64,000 nucleotides of DNA from Chitinophaga sancti (GCF_034424315.1 NZ_CP139972.1:1550001-1614000); one strand, 5' to 3'. Shown: positions 36,116 to 45,848, numbered from the stretch's first letter. Notes: generated by a model from the sequence alone, not told the origin. Translations and numbers: made by a program.

Positions 36116-36697
36116 ATGGAATGTTATATCGGAGAGATCCGCGCGTTTGCGGGAAATTATGCACCTGAGGACTGGGCGTTGTGTAATGGAGCGACAATAC
36201 CCATTTCTGGAAATGAAGCTTTGTACTCCCTGTTGGGGATAACATATGGTGGAGATGGTGTTACCAACTTCAAGCTCCCTGACCTGCGGGTAAAATTACC
36301 GGTAGGTGCTGGCACCATCAGCGCACAGGGAGGCACGGGCAATTATGTGCTGGCAGCTACCGGGGGTACGACCGCGGTAACGCTTACACCAGCTGACCTG
36401 CCACCACATACACACGCCTTTACAGGAATCAACACCCCTGCTACCAGCAGCTCGCCTTTGCATAATATGCTGGCAGCTTCAAACGGCAATAACAGTGTAG
36501 TGACCCCTCCTTATCCGGACGTCAACCTGTATACGACGTTGCCCTTGCCTTCAGGGGGAACGACTACTCCGAATGCTACGCTCGGCGCTAGTACTATCGG
36601 TAATACGGGGGGTGTTGAGGCACACCAGAACATGATGCCTTACCTCTGTGTGAACTTCATAATTGCGCTTACCGGCTTATACCCTCAGCAGGCTTAA
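36116..36697 (+). CDS. Tail-collar / MdpB-like protein 3
   Basis: A 193-residue paralog: MECYIGEIRAFAGNYAPEDW, ALCNGATIPISGNEALYSLL, GITYGGDGVTNFKLPDLRVK, and the end HQNMMPYLCVNFIIALTGLY. The conserved CNG motif after the Trp is kept in all three copies. A short open frame (36706 on) follows after eight bases and may be the head of a lost fourth gene of the operon. Confidence 0.88.
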   Translation: MECYIGEIRAFAGNYAPEDWALCNGATIPISGNEALYSLLGITYGGDGVTNFKLPDLRVKLPVGAGTISAQGGTGNYVLAATGGTTAVTLTPADLPPHTHAFTGINTPATSSSPLHNMLAASNGNNSVVTPPYPDVNLYTTLPLPSGGTTTPNATLGASTIGNTGGVEAHQNMMPYLCVNFIIALTGLYPQQA

Positions 36698-36705
36698 CCC
36701 TGAAA

Positions 36706-36999
36706 ATGCGTAGCGCTATTATTGCTTATAGTGACCAGTTCATACCACTGGCATACACACTTGCGAGACAAGGTCAGCAAGTGTGTATCTTTCCGGCTTC
36801 GCAGAAGGATGCAATCTTACACAGGATAGTGGCAGGTTTTAATCCTTCTGTTAGTTTTTGTACCTTCTTCATCCATTATGCAGAAGGTTGCGTCAAAGAC
36901 CAACCACTCATTAAAAGGTGTTGCACAGCTTCATTATTTTTCGCGCCATCCACTTTGGGTGTTACGCCCTTATCTTCCACAAACCTGTTTGCCAGGTAA
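36706..36999 (+). pseudogene. Probable 5' fragment of the gene following the tail-collar genes
   Basis: A 97-residue frame: MRSAIIAYSDQFIPLAYTLA, then RQGQQVCIFPASQKDAILHR. The first 50 residues read like a natural protein start, but from about 36860 the frame is antisense to the minus-strand gene at 36876 and loses protein character. It begins only eight bases after the third tail-collar gene, so it is likely the surviving start of a fourth operon member. Family not recognised. Confidence 0.4.
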
Positions 37000-37349
37000 C
37001 CAGTACCTGCAAATATGATCAGGAAGAATGGGACCAACCCGATCAATCCTAAGAGGAGATCTATTTTGAAAAAGATGATCTCCATGGCGATGGCTACAGC
37101 CACGCAGATGATGCCGGCCTTCTTAGCTGCTGATTCATGGGCATTAAGGCAATCTTTACACCTGGAGATACCAACAGGAATTTTCTGGTATTTAACGGAT
37201 CTGTAAACAATTATATTCGTTCTATCCTGTTCTTTGAACAGGTTAATAAAATAATTGTCTTCCATATCCGAAGAATGCCCTGTTTCGCAATACTGGCATT
37301 TGGTTTCGGTGGGTTCCAACCGTTTTCTTGCCTGGTTAAAAACGTACAT
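36876..37349 (-). CDS. Membrane protein with zinc-ribbon-like cysteines, unknown
   Basis: A 157-residue protein. Two Cys pairs (KCQYCETGH near residue 18 and RCKDCLNAH near residue 62) suggest a zinc ribbon. Two hydrophobic helices follow (IICVAVAIAMEIIFF and LLLGLIGLVPFFLIIFAG), then a polar tail. It is encoded 15 bp after the gene at 37365-37904 on the same strand, so the two form a small operon. No family name is known to me. Confidence 0.65.
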   Translation of the reverse strand: MYVFNQARKRLEPTETKCQYCETGHSSDMEDNYFINLFKEQDRTNIIVYRSVKYQKIPVGISRCKDCLNAHESAAKKAGIICVAVAIAMEIIFFKIDLLLGLIGLVPFFLIIFAGTGYLANRFVEDKGVTPKVDGAKNNEAVQHLLMSGWSLTQPSA

Positions 37350-37364
37350 AGCTATAGTTGTGGT

Positions 37365-37904
37365 TTAGTAGTTATCATCTTCATCAGTATTCGCATATAC
37401 CGTAAACGCCAGTAAATAGTACACGATAGCAGCCGGTGCCAAGGCGATAAACATTGGAATAAGCAATTCGATGTTTATATAGGTGGTTCTGCCACTGAGA
37501 TACCAGGTATAGGTATACGGGAAAATAAAAGCGAGGATCATTGCAGACAAAACACCTGCAAGGGGTTTGGATCTAAAGCCAAAGAAGCCCGCTATACCTG
37601 CAATACCGGTCATTGCTATCACTCCCATGAGCGAGTGAACGCCAAAAACACCGCCAAACAAAGCGCAAAGCATGACTACAAGCAGGGCGATCCCTTTTGT
37701 TTCCTTCTCTTTTTTGTCCCTGATGGCTTTTTCTACAATCCATTTTTTGAATGCCTGTACTTCGGCAACAACTAATTGCTGGGCAAGAGCTTCTGAAAAG
37801 CCTTCATTCATTAATCTCCTGACGGTGGATTCTAAATTAAATTCGGAATTCAAAATGGATCGTCTTATCTCCTTCTTTTGTTCCTGGGATAGGGTTTGAT
37901 TCAT
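37365..37904 (-). CDS. Membrane protein with cytoplasmic helical N-terminus, unknown
   Basis: A 179-residue protein. The first 75 residues are charged and helical (MNQTLSQEQKKEIRRSILNS and WIVEKAIRDKKEKETKG). Four hydrophobic segments follow (about 72-92, 93-110, 112-132, 150-172). It ends in the acidic tail ANTDEDDNY. It lies upstream of the zinc-ribbon-like membrane protein gene, and the two may act together. No recognised domain. Confidence 0.65.
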   Translation of the reverse strand: MNQTLSQEQKKEIRRSILNSEFNLESTVRRLMNEGFSEALAQQLVVAEVQAFKKWIVEKAIRDKKEKETKGIALLVVMLCALFGGVFGVHSLMGVIAMTGIAGIAGFFGFRSKPLAGVLSAMILAFIFPYTYTWYLSGRTTYINIELLIPMFIALAPAAIVYYLLAFTVYANTDEDDNY

Positions 37905-38327
37905 AGCTAATATAGGTATGGGTATAATATTGTCCGCTTATAACAGTAATAGGGTTCACTATAATATATGCCGCAAAACTAATATGAATTCCGGAAATAT
38001 AAAGGATAATTTAAAATATTTTATAAGAGGCTGGGGATCAGGCAAAGTGGTGGATGGTGGCTTCCTCATTGGAGGTAATAATGCTTTTTTGAGTGTTCTT
38101 ATTTTGGTAAAAAGGTTCTTTGTATCGGAAACGGAATCAAGGGTGTATTGCAGGGAAAAGCATATCCCGGTGAATGAAGGGTTTGAGCAGGCAACCTGAT
38201 GTTTTTTTATGGGGAATCATCCAGATCCCAGATAGAAAAATTACAAGAGGATGAGCTGTAGATATTTAACATAAAGCATACAACCAAAATCGCATATAAT
38301 ACGTAGTTCCTATATAAACTTTTTTAT
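37905..38327. other. Gap with a doubtful 93-residue ORF
   Basis: The plus-strand frame at 37918-38199 (MGIILSAYNSNRVHYNICRK, later GWGSGKVVDGGFLIGGNNAF) has no family and uneven composition; I regard it as unlikely. Otherwise the stretch is AT-rich promoter space. Confidence 0.4.
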
Positions 38328-39173
38328 ATGCAGATTCGTAAGCTATTTCTCCTGTTGTTAGTAATAACAGTCTCGGGAAGTTCATTTATGCCACAGCCAC
38401 AGAAAAACATTACCTGGACTGCTATTGGCGATTCCTTTACTTATTTAAATGATCACCTGGAAGAGAGTGAGAACCGGGTAGAGAAAGGCTGGATTACCAG
38501 AACGGCAGAACTGGTGCCGGGCCTCACCTATACAAACAAGGGCCAGAATTACCTGACCAGTGTTGAAATTGCCTACAAGATAGATGACCTGGGTATCCCG
38601 GCATCGGATCTGTATACTGTGTTTTTGGGTACCAATGACTGGTGGCTGGGGGTAAAACCGGGTACAATTGACGATTATACTAACAATACGGGGATTGCCA
38701 CTTTGTATGGGGCCTTCAGGGTGATTATTGATAAGTTACGCAGCCTTAACCCGAAAGCACATATTATACTGCTGACCCCCATGCAGCGCGGAGATTTTGT
38801 GTACCTGCGTAATCACAATTTTAATAGCTGGGGTTCATATAAGGATCAGGAAGGGCAAAGTCTGGAGACATTTGTAAATGCCGTGAGAGCTATTGGCAAG
38901 GCGGACCACCTGGAGGTATTGGATCTGTATAGTGAGCCGCAGTTATCGATCAGCAACGCGGTGAAGTTTAAGCTGCTCAGGGATCCACAAACGCGGGAGT
39001 ACAAGGAATATACTTATCCTGATTATACGAAGATTCCATTTGTTGTGGGAGACAGGTATCCTTATCCTACCAATGCGATAGATGTTACTTATGATGGGAT
39101 CCATCCATCAGATAAGGGGGGTGCAATCATTGCCGGCTTGTTGGCTAAGTTGATTGCGGGAATCCAGTTTTAA
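38328..39173 (+). CDS. Secreted SGNH/GDSL-type hydrolase
   Basis: A 281-residue protein with a signal peptide (about 1-20). SGNH blocks are clear: block I IGDSFTYL with nucleophile Ser36, block III FLGTNDWW with the oxyanion Asn, and block V DGIHPSDKG with the catalytic Asp and His. A Gly block is supported by NKGQNYLTS. Such enzymes are esterases, often deacetylating polysaccharides or acting on lipids. The substrate is unknown and it is not linked to a polysaccharide-utilisation locus. Single gene. Confidence 0.88.
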   Translation: MQIRKLFLLLLVITVSGSSFMPQPQKNITWTAIGDSFTYLNDHLEESENRVEKGWITRTAELVPGLTYTNKGQNYLTSVEIAYKIDDLGIPASDLYTVFLGTNDWWLGVKPGTIDDYTNNTGIATLYGAFRVIIDKLRSLNPKAHIILLTPMQRGDFVYLRNHNFNSWGSYKDQEGQSLETFVNAVRAIGKADHLEVLDLYSEPQLSISNAVKFKLLRDPQTREYKEYTYPDYTKIPFVVGDRYPYPTNAIDVTYDGIHPSDKGGAIIAGLLAKLIAGIQF

Positions 39174-39359
39174 AGGGGATTGTTTGTTGGGTACCCGGGA
39201 TGGGAGTTTGAACCTGCCTTTCCCGGGGGATTGCCATCTACTTCTAATTTATTCAATATCAATATTTAGTGTTTTCATGCAAAACAAGCGATCTGCGGGC
39301 TTGTTGAGGGCTGGCTATGCCTATATCGAATTGGTTGACGATGATTTGCAATAGTTTTA

Positions 39360-39367
39360 TACCTTTG
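39360..39367 (+). promoter_or_regulatory. -7 promoter box of the purKE operon
   Basis: TACCTTTG matches TAnnTTTG exactly, 17 bases before the purK ATG; a TTG-containing stretch about 22 bases upstream could be the -33 box. The mRNA leader would be very short. Confidence 0.65.
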
Positions 39368-39384
39368 CATCCCAATTGATTTTT

Positions 39385-40503
39385 ATGCGTGAAAATTTGA
39401 AAATAGGAATATTAGGAGGTGGTCAGCTTGGTAGTATGCTTTTAAGGCATGCGATCGATTTCGGCCTCAGCGTTTCAGTAATGGATAAAGATGCAAATGC
39501 GCCTTGTGCCCGTTATACATCTTCTTTTACCAACGGAGACCAGAAATCTTTCGACGATGTGATAGCATTCGGGAAAGACAAGGATGTGATCACTATTGAA
39601 ATGGAAGCGGTAAATATCGATGCATTACGCGAACTGGAAAAACAGGGTAAAAAAGTTTTCCCGACGCCTGATACGATCCAGGTGATCCAGGATAAATATA
39701 CACAGAAACAGTTTTTGCAATCCCATCATATTCCTGTAGTACCGGGGGTTCCTGTAGCGGGTAAAAAAGAATTGCATGAAGTAGCGGACAAGCTGCCTGG
39801 TTGTCTTAAGAAACGCCGGGATGGTTATGATGGATATGGTGTGATGGTGTTAAAGACAAGTGCAGACATTGAGAAGGCATTTGATCAGCCGTGTGTGCTG
39901 GAAGAGCTGGTGGATATAAAACATGAAATTGCGGTAATTGTAGGAAGAAATGAGTACGGGGATGTGCAGTGTTATGATCCGGTGATGATGGTATTTTCAG
40001 AAGAGAAATTTATCCTTGAGTCGCAGGTAGCGCCGGCGCAGTTAGATGCAGGGCTGGCAGAAGAGGCGATCGCGCTTGCTGAAAAGGTAGCGGATGCGCT
40101 GCAACTGGTAGGGATCCTTGCGGTAGAAATGTTTGTTACAAAGGATAACAAGATACTGGTGAATGAAATGGCACCGAGACCGCATAATAGTGGTCACCAT
40201 ACGATCGAGGCAAGTACGACTTCACAATATGAGCAATTGATTCGTGCGATCTTAGGATTGCCACTGGGTGATACTAAGCTTCACCAGCCATCATTGATGT
40301 TGAATATCCTGGAGAACGAAGGATTGCGGGCAGACAGGGAGGAGAAGTTCAGTTCATTGCTGGCGATACCGGGCGCGCATCTTCACTGGTATGGTAAAAT
40401 AGGTAGCAGATTGGGCAGAAAGGTAGGTCACGTAACGGTTACAGGTAGTACAATGGAAGATATTCTTGCAAAGGCTGAAACTATTCGGAAAATTTTAAAT
40501 TAA
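39385..40503 (+). CDS. purK: N5-carboxyaminoimidazole ribonucleotide synthase
   Basis: A 372-residue ATP-grasp enzyme of purine synthesis that makes N5-CAIR from AIR, bicarbonate and ATP. The start [17 protein letters not shown], the YTQKQFL and [16 protein letters not shown]-grasp segments, and [16 protein letters not shown] near the C-terminal domain are all diagnostic. The ATG at 39385 is used; a TTG three codons earlier is less likely. It is directly followed by purE (five-base gap), so product passes from one enzyme to the next. An exact -7 box precedes it. Confidence 0.97.
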   Translation: MRENLKIGILGGGQLGSMLLRHAIDFGLSVSVMDKDANAPCARYTSSFTNGDQKSFDDVIAFGKDKDVITIEMEAVNIDALRELEKQGKKVFPTPDTIQVIQDKYTQKQFLQSHHIPVVPGVPVAGKKELHEVADKLPGCLKKRRDGYDGYGVMVLKTSADIEKAFDQPCVLEELVDIKHEIAVIVGRNEYGDVQCYDPVMMVFSEEKFILESQVAPAQLDAGLAEEAIALAEKVADALQLVGILAVEMFVTKDNKILVNEMAPRPHNSGHHTIEASTTSQYEQLIRAILGLPLGDTKLHQPSLMLNILENEGLRADREEKFSSLLAIPGAHLHWYGKIGSRLGRKVGHVTVTGSTMEDILAKAETIRKILN

Positions 40504-40508
40504 TACAT

Positions 40509-41003
40509 ATGAAACAGGTAGAAGTAGGCATTATAATGGGCAGTAGTTCTGATGCGCCTATTATGCGTCAGGCAATAGAGGTGTTAAAGAAGTTCGACAT
40601 CGGCTATGAGTTTAATGTAGTGTCTGCGCACCGTAGTCCCCAGCGGATGTTTGACTATGCTACTACTGCAGAAGAGCGTGGTTTGAAGATCATCATTGCC
40701 GGAGCGGGTGGTGCTGCGCATCTTCCCGGGATGGTTGCTGCAATCACCACTTTACCTGTTGTGGGTGTGCCGATAAAGTCTTCTAATTCATTGGATGGCT
40801 GGGATTCTTTGTTGTCAATAGTGCAGATGCCGGGTGATATCCCTGTGGCGACGGTGAGTGTGAATGGCGCGCGGAATGCGGGTTTGCTGGCGGTGCAGAT
40901 ACTGGCGACAAGTAATGCAGAATTGAGGAAGAAGCTGGCGGAGATGAAGCGCGAGAATAATGAGAAGGTGGAGAAGATGAATGAGACGCTTGATAGGTCT
41001 TAA
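40509..41003 (+). CDS. purE: N5-carboxyaminoimidazole ribonucleotide mutase (class I PurE)
   Basis: A 164-residue class I PurE, converting N5-CAIR to [17 protein letters not shown] binds phosphate, [10 protein letters not shown] holds the catalytic His, and [14 protein letters not shown] and [19 protein letters not shown] complete the active site. Standard family length. Second gene of the purKE operon, ended by a strong terminator 12 bp downstream. Confidence 0.97.
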   Translation: MKQVEVGIIMGSSSDAPIMRQAIEVLKKFDIGYEFNVVSAHRSPQRMFDYATTAEERGLKIIIAGAGGAAHLPGMVAAITTLPVVGVPIKSSNSLDGWDSLLSIVQMPGDIPVATVSVNGARNAGLLAVQILATSNAELRKKLAEMKRENNEKVEKMNETLDRS

Positions 41004-41014
41004 AGATAGTGAAA

Positions 41015-41049
41015 GGGGCGTCTCTAAAGCATGAGACGCCCTTTTTTTT
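41015..41049 (+). terminator. Terminator of purKE
   Basis: GGGCGTCTC pairs with GAGACGCCC around an eight-base loop and is followed by eight T. Confidence 0.92.
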
Positions 41050-41086
41050 GATTTTAATATACGTAAGGAAAAATGGCTGTCGCATT

Positions 41087-41470
41087 TTAATGTGTGCCAT
41101 TTAATAGACAGTGCTTTTCCAGCAGCTCCTGTACCTCATTACCGTACATGGGTGTAAAACCCAGTTGAATAGCGCGCTGAAGATCCACACATGCTTTATC
41201 CGGTTGTTTCATCGCAAAATAAATGAGTGCTCTGTTACGGAAAGCATAAGAATTGGCCGGGTAATATTTGATTGCGCGCTCTATATCTTTGAGCGCCTCT
41301 TTCAGATCGTTCTTTTTGTATTTTACATAGCCTCTATTGTTATAGGCCACACCATCGTTCGGAGAAAGTTCAAGGACCATGTTTAACATGTCGATCGCCT
41401 TTTGGTATTCCCCGATATTCGTGTAGCGGAAACCCAGATTACCGATAGCTGCGACTTCATTGGGAGAAAG
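41087..41470 (-). pseudogene. C-terminal fragment of a TPR-repeat protein
   Basis: On the minus strand the sequence encodes three or more tetratricopeptide repeats: LSPNEVAAIGNLGFRYTNIG, LSPNDGVAYNNRGYVKYKKN and YPANSYAFRNRALIYFAMKQ, ending LLEKHCLLNGTH. Family sequence runs up to about 41470, upstream of the only usable ATG (41389), and then breaks at the start of an unrelated plus-strand ORF. So the 5' part was lost at a rearrangement junction near 41460-41470. A shortened protein from 41389 (100 residues) could still be made. Confidence 0.7.
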
Positions 41471-41663
41471 GCGAGATACCTTGCAGATTGAGCCTGTATG
41501 GAAGGTCAGCCCTACGCAAGATAGCGCAACCCAGATAAATTGGGTAACTTCGACAGCTACTATGGATGGCTTTTCAAAGGCCGTTCAGATTTCGGCAGGT
41601 ATATCCGGTGGTGGTGGAACAAGTGACATTACAATATTATTAGAAGAAGATACAATAAAATGA
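41460..41663 (+). CDS. Small ORF of unclear origin, possibly a C-terminal remnant
   Basis: A 67-residue frame from a TTG. Its first part is antisense to the TPR fragment. The credible part begins at the ATG at 41562: MDGFSKAVQISAGISGGGGT, then SDITILLEEDTIK. The stop overlaps the ATG of the next gene (ATGA), so the two were co-translated. It could be the tail of a longer, lost gene; no family recognised. Confidence 0.4.
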   Translation: MGERRDTLQIEPVWKVSPTQDSATQINWVTSTATMDGFSKAVQISAGISGGGGTSDITILLEEDTIK

Positions 41664-42019
41664 CGAACGACTATAAGGATATTAAGTTTTTATCACTCTT
41701 GTTCATTGCAATTGTGGTAACAGGAGGTCTGATCCTTACATCAGGATTTTACTATTGTCTGTTTTTTGCCAGTTCTTTAGGAATAATGACTGCTTATGCA
41801 ATCAATGAAAGGAAACGAATTTTTAGGATAATGATAGACTTAAGGGAGATTAAATTCAGTCGAAATCTGGTTTATATAATCAATATCATTGTCGGCTATC
41901 AACATCACTATAAAGAACATCCATTATCTTTCAAAGGTGGTTTTTGGGTGGTAGCTCTTCTTCAGGTTATCAGTCTTTTTCTTTTGGTTTATTGTATAGA
42001 AGATAAACCAAAATCCTAA
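41660..42019 (+). CDS. Small membrane protein, unknown
   Basis: A 119-residue protein with three hydrophobic segments (about 10-28, 31-47, 93-112), a basic cytoplasmic loop (NERKRIFRIMIDLREIKFSR) and the loop YQHHYKEHPLSFKGG. Translation is coupled to the preceding ORF by an ATGA overlap. A small membrane protein directly behind the tail of a truncated gene could be an immunity protein left over from a toxin cassette; this is only a positional guess. Two hairpins downstream may end its transcript. Confidence 0.5.
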   Translation: MTNDYKDIKFLSLLFIAIVVTGGLILTSGFYYCLFFASSLGIMTAYAINERKRIFRIMIDLREIKFSRNLVYIINIIVGYQHHYKEHPLSFKGGFWVVALLQVISLFLLVYCIEDKPKS

Positions 42020-42686
42020 CAGAATAAATAATAAACAGACATTTATTGTATGAGGCTCTTGTGGCAACGGCGCTACAAGGGCCTTATTTATTGGAAAATA
42101 TTTGAACTATTAGCTGATCATTTAAGGGTATTTAATAAAAAGCAATGGCATAAGATATTGGGTAACAATAATACCTTTTATTTCATCTGGAGCCCTTTCA
42201 GGGTCTGTTTACTACAAAAACTAAAACCAAGGGCCGCCCCAAAAGCCTATCTTGACTTTTTGGGCAGCCCCGAGGCTATAAAATTCCCTGTGTTGAAGGC
42301 TCATGATGGTTGGCAGAAAAAAGGAATCAAAAGTTATATACAAATCCACAACAATGAGAATCACATTACGATCCATTGTCCTTTTTTTAGCCTTCATTTT
42401 ATTTTCCTGCAAACATATAAACCAGCCATCTGCCTACTTTTGAGACACCTCTTTCCTACCTTGTGCACATTAGTGGAGCATTTCTCCATTTCTTTGTTAA
42501 AAACCTGCTGCACATAAGTTTAAATGCGGATGAAGACCCCTTACCATAGCAAGACCACGTTTTATTTATACCGTTTAACAAAAAATAAGTTTGTTAATTG
42601 GTTTATTTTGAATAAGTTTAATAATTGTCATGCTGACATTATTACTAACTGGTTGTTCTTTTCCCTAAAGAACCACGTTAAATGTT
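42020..42686. other. Gene-free stretch with two terminator-like hairpins
   Basis: 667 bp without a credible gene. Hairpin 1 (42053-42084) pairs AGGCTCTTGT with ACAAGGGCCT. Hairpin 2 (42231-42270) pairs GGGCCGCCCCAAAAG with CTTTTTGGGCAGCCC with two internal mismatches. The frame at 42050-42517 runs through both hairpins and is not coding. Confidence 0.6.
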
Positions 42687-43034
42687 ATGAAAAAACTGAT
42701 TCTGTCTATTGGAATGTTTGTTGCCGGTCCTTCCTTTGGCCAGCAATGTAAGACCTTCTTCCTGTGGGATGACACGCTGCCCATAGCGCAACGTGTCAAT
42801 GACGGGCTTAGCCGGTTAAGGCTGGAGGAAAAAGTTGGGCAAATGCTGAATGCTGTACCCACCATCACACGTCCTGGTATACCAGCCTATGGCTGGTGGA
42901 ATGAAACTCTTCATGATGTTGCCAGCACTCGTTACCATATAACTTCTTATCCGCAAGCAATTGCAATGGCTACCACATGGAATACGGTCTCACTATACCT
43001 GATGGCAGGTTATTCGGCCACAGAGCAGGGATAA
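42687..43034 (+). pseudogene. N-terminal fragment of a GH3 beta-xylosidase-like protein
   Basis: A 115-residue frame: a signal peptide (MKKLILSIGMFVAGPSFGQQ), then LPIAQRVNDGLSRLRLEEKV, QMLNAVPTITRPGIPAYGWW, NETLHDVAS, and YPQAIAMATTWNT. This is the start of GH3 enzymes of the xylan 1,4-beta-xylosidase group (about 800 residues). The frame ends 115 residues in, after YLMAGYSATEQG, and no later GH3 sequence follows. The catalytic Asp domain is missing, so it is dead. The intact GH31 gene follows after 160 bp, so a xyloside- or xyloglucan-related pair may once have existed. Confidence 0.8.
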
Positions 43035-43194
43035 CAAGGCAACAGCACAGCTATCTAGCCGGAAGGAAAGATAGCCGGTGGCAACGGGAAATGGACAATG
43101 CCGGTACAGAAAAAGTGAGATCGCATACCATGATGGTCCGGTAAATTAGCGGCGGGATAATACAACGGTTTAATACACATGTTAACAGAATAAG

Positions 43195-45591
43195 ATGAGA
43201 GCAAAACACCTTTTGATCTTAATGATGATCAGCGTGGGCAGCTACGCCCAACAATATGAAAAAAGCAGTTCCGGCATCACCACAGCGGTTGCGGGTAATG
43301 AAGTAAAGATTCAGTTTTATTCGCCTTCCATAGTAAGAGTCGTTAAGTCGCCTATAAACAAACCGTTTTCCAAAACGAGTTTGTCTGTAATAGCGACACC
43401 GATAAAGACAGTTTTTACGGCAAGTTCGGGAAGTGGTTTCATCATCGTTAAAAGTGATAAACTCAGTGTCAGGTTGAATACAAAAACGGGTGAAATCCGC
43501 TATCAAACTATTGCGGGCGAAGTCCTTCTCAGCGAAAAGCCCAATAGCGCTTCGTTTACACCTTTTGATGATGCTGGAAACAAGACATTTTCCATTTCGC
43601 AGTCTTTCCAGCTTGCAAAGGATGAACCTATTTATGGGCTAGGCCAGCACCAGAGAGGGAATTTGAGTCAACGCAATCAAAAGTATAGTATGATGATGCA
43701 GTCTAATACAGATGACCCCATCACTTTTTTCCAGTCTGTAAAGGGTTACGGCGTATTCTGGGATAATTACTCGCCCACTACTTTTGAAGATAATGCAACT
43801 GAAACGTATTTTAAGTCGGAAGTAGGCGACTGCATAGACTACTATTTCATATATGGCGGCATTGCTGACGGCGTGATTGCAGGCATGCGGGAACTAACCG
43901 GTCAGGCGCCTATGTTCCCGTTGTGGACTTATGGCTTTTGGCAGAGCAGGGAACGGTATAAATCGCAGCTTGAAATTGTGGATGTTGTGAAAAAGTACCG
44001 TGAGCTGAAAGTGCCTTTAGACGGTATCATCCAGGACTGGCAGTACTGGGGCGATAATTACCATTGGAATGGCATGGGTTTTCTAAATCCGGAATTTCCG
44101 CAGCCTGAGAAAATGGTAGCCGATATCCATGCCATGAATGCGCATGCGATCATTTCTATCTGGGCTTCTTTCGGGCCCAAAACAAAACCTTATGAAGAGC
44201 TGAACGCCGGAGGCATGCTTTTCAATTTTAGCACCTGGCCGGAAAGTGCTAAAGACGTCTGGCCTCCGGATATGAACTATCCTTCCGGTGTGCGTGTATA
44301 TGATGCCTATAATCCTGCAGCAAGGGATATTTACTGGCGATATCTAAACAAGGGCTTATTTTCTTTGGGGCTTGATGGTTGGTGGATGGACTCATCAGAA
44401 CCCGATCATCTGTCATTTAAGGATACTGACCTTGATCAGCAATCTTTCCTGGGATCGTTTCGTAAAGTACGTAATGCATTTCCCCTGATGACTGTAGGCG
44501 GGGTATACGATCATCAACGGAAAGAGAATGTTGAAAAAAGGATATTCATCCTTACACGCTCTGCATTTGCCGGCCAGCAGCGATATGGAGCAAATACCTG
44601 GTCCGGCGATATCACATCCTCCTGGGAAACATTAAAAAATCAGATTCCTACCGGGCTTAATTTCTCTTTAAGCGGCATTCCTTACTGGAACAGCGATATT
44701 GGCGGTTTCTTTCTAGGCAGTTTCCATAAAAAACTGGAAGACCCGGAATATCGCGAACTGTATGCAAGGTGGGTAGCCTTTGGTACATTCTGTCCTATGA
44801 TGCGTTCTCATGGTACAGATGCTCCCCGGGAAATATACCAGTTTGGCAGCAAAGGCACCAGGGTATATGATGCTATAGAAAAATTCATTCATTTACGTTA
44901 TAGCCTGCTGCCATATATATATTCCACTTCCTGGGATGTTACAGCCAACCAATCCAGCATGATGCGGGCACTTGTAATGGACTTTGTGAAAGATCACAAT
45001 GCATGGAATGTGAATAATGAATTTATGTTCGGAAAATCCATACTTGTAACGCCTGTAACCCAGGCACAGTATCTGAAGCAGGTGGTAAACGGAAATGATA
45101 CCGCCTGGGCTGAAGACTTCAGCGCCAATAAATCTACATCAGTGTATTTGCCAGCCGGTACAAGCTGGTTCGATTTCTGGACTGGGGAGCAGGTAGCAGG
45201 TGGTAAAACATTGTTGAAAGAAACACCGCTGGATATAATTCCCCTGTATGTAAAAGCAGGGGCCATATTGCCACTAGGTCCACAGGTACAATATGCTGAA
45301 GAAAAAAAATGGGATAACCTTGAAATACGCGTATACCCAGGGAGTGATGGCCGGTTTGTATTGTATGAAGACGAAAATGACAATTACAACTACGAGAAAG
45401 GAATATACTCCACTATCACTTTTAAATGGGATAATAAGGCCAAAACGCTTACCATCGGAGAGAGAAAAGGTAAATTCCCCGGCATGGTCGTGTCCCGTAA
45501 ATTTACTGTTGTTCTGGCCGGAACCAGCCAGGCAGGTCATCCAGGAAAGATAGTCGACTACAACGGAAATGCCGTTAATGTAAAACTATAA
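43195..45591 (+). CDS. GH31 alpha-xylosidase / alpha-glucosidase family protein
   Basis: A 798-residue secreted protein (signal peptide ending YAQQ, residue 20). The N-terminal beta-sandwich (about 25-230) contains YGLGQHQRGNLSQRNQKY. The TIM barrel (about 240-600) contains PLDGIIQDWQYWGDNYHWN and the catalytic nucleophile Asp399 in GWWMDSSEPDH. RYGANTWSGDITSSWETLKN and MMRSHGTDAPREIYQFG complete the GH31 signature. The WMDSSEPD form and the large N-terminal domain fit alpha-xylosidases active on xyloglucan fragments, but alpha-glucosidase activity cannot be excluded. Single gene, followed by a terminator about 260 bp on. Confidence 0.92.
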   Translation: MRAKHLLILMMISVGSYAQQYEKSSSGITTAVAGNEVKIQFYSPSIVRVVKSPINKPFSKTSLSVIATPIKTVFTASSGSGFIIVKSDKLSVRLNTKTGEIRYQTIAGEVLLSEKPNSASFTPFDDAGNKTFSISQSFQLAKDEPIYGLGQHQRGNLSQRNQKYSMMMQSNTDDPITFFQSVKGYGVFWDNYSPTTFEDNATETYFKSEVGDCIDYYFIYGGIADGVIAGMRELTGQAPMFPLWTYGFWQSRERYKSQLEIVDVVKKYRELKVPLDGIIQDWQYWGDNYHWNGMGFLNPEFPQPEKMVADIHAMNAHAIISIWASFGPKTKPYEELNAGGMLFNFSTWPESAKDVWPPDMNYPSGVRVYDAYNPAARDIYWRYLNKGLFSLGLDGWWMDSSEPDHLSFKDTDLDQQSFLGSFRKVRNAFPLMTVGGVYDHQRKENVEKRIFILTRSAFAGQQRYGANTWSGDITSSWETLKNQIPTGLNFSLSGIPYWNSDIGGFFLGSFHKKLEDPEYRELYARWVAFGTFCPMMRSHGTDAPREIYQFGSKGTRVYDAIEKFIHLRYSLLPYIYSTSWDVTANQSSMMRALVMDFVKDHNAWNVNNEFMFGKSILVTPVTQAQYLKQVVNGNDTAWAEDFSANKSTSVYLPAGTSWFDFWTGEQVAGGKTLLKETPLDIIPLYVKAGAILPLGPQVQYAEEKKWDNLEIRVYPGSDGRFVLYEDENDNYNYEKGIYSTITFKWDNKAKTLTIGERKGKFPGMVVSRKFTVVLAGTSQAGHPGKIVDYNGNAVNVKL

Positions 45592-45848
45592 GAGCGGGTA
45601 GGGTATTATGAATTGCAGTCCTGACATTACGACTATAAAATAGCTGTTAAAACCGACTGGTCTTTATATAATGCGAAGCCAGATTATCTTTCAGCGTTCC
45701 TTCAGAAACTTTAAGCCAGGGCCGGAACAGATAAATGGAAAGTATACTGTTAAAGGTTGTGATATACTGTTTCTACAGGTCGGGTGATAGGGAGTTTTTC
45801 GCGGGAGGAATGGCAAGCTAGCCAAGCTATGACTTTCTACTGATATAC

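Noticed and set aside
37918..38199. 93-residue ORF before the GDSL hydrolase
   Set aside because: No family, mixed composition, and no sign of a start signal; kept only as a note in the gap entry.
42050..42517. 155-residue plus-strand ORF
   Set aside because: It runs through two stable hairpins, has uneven composition and shows no family.
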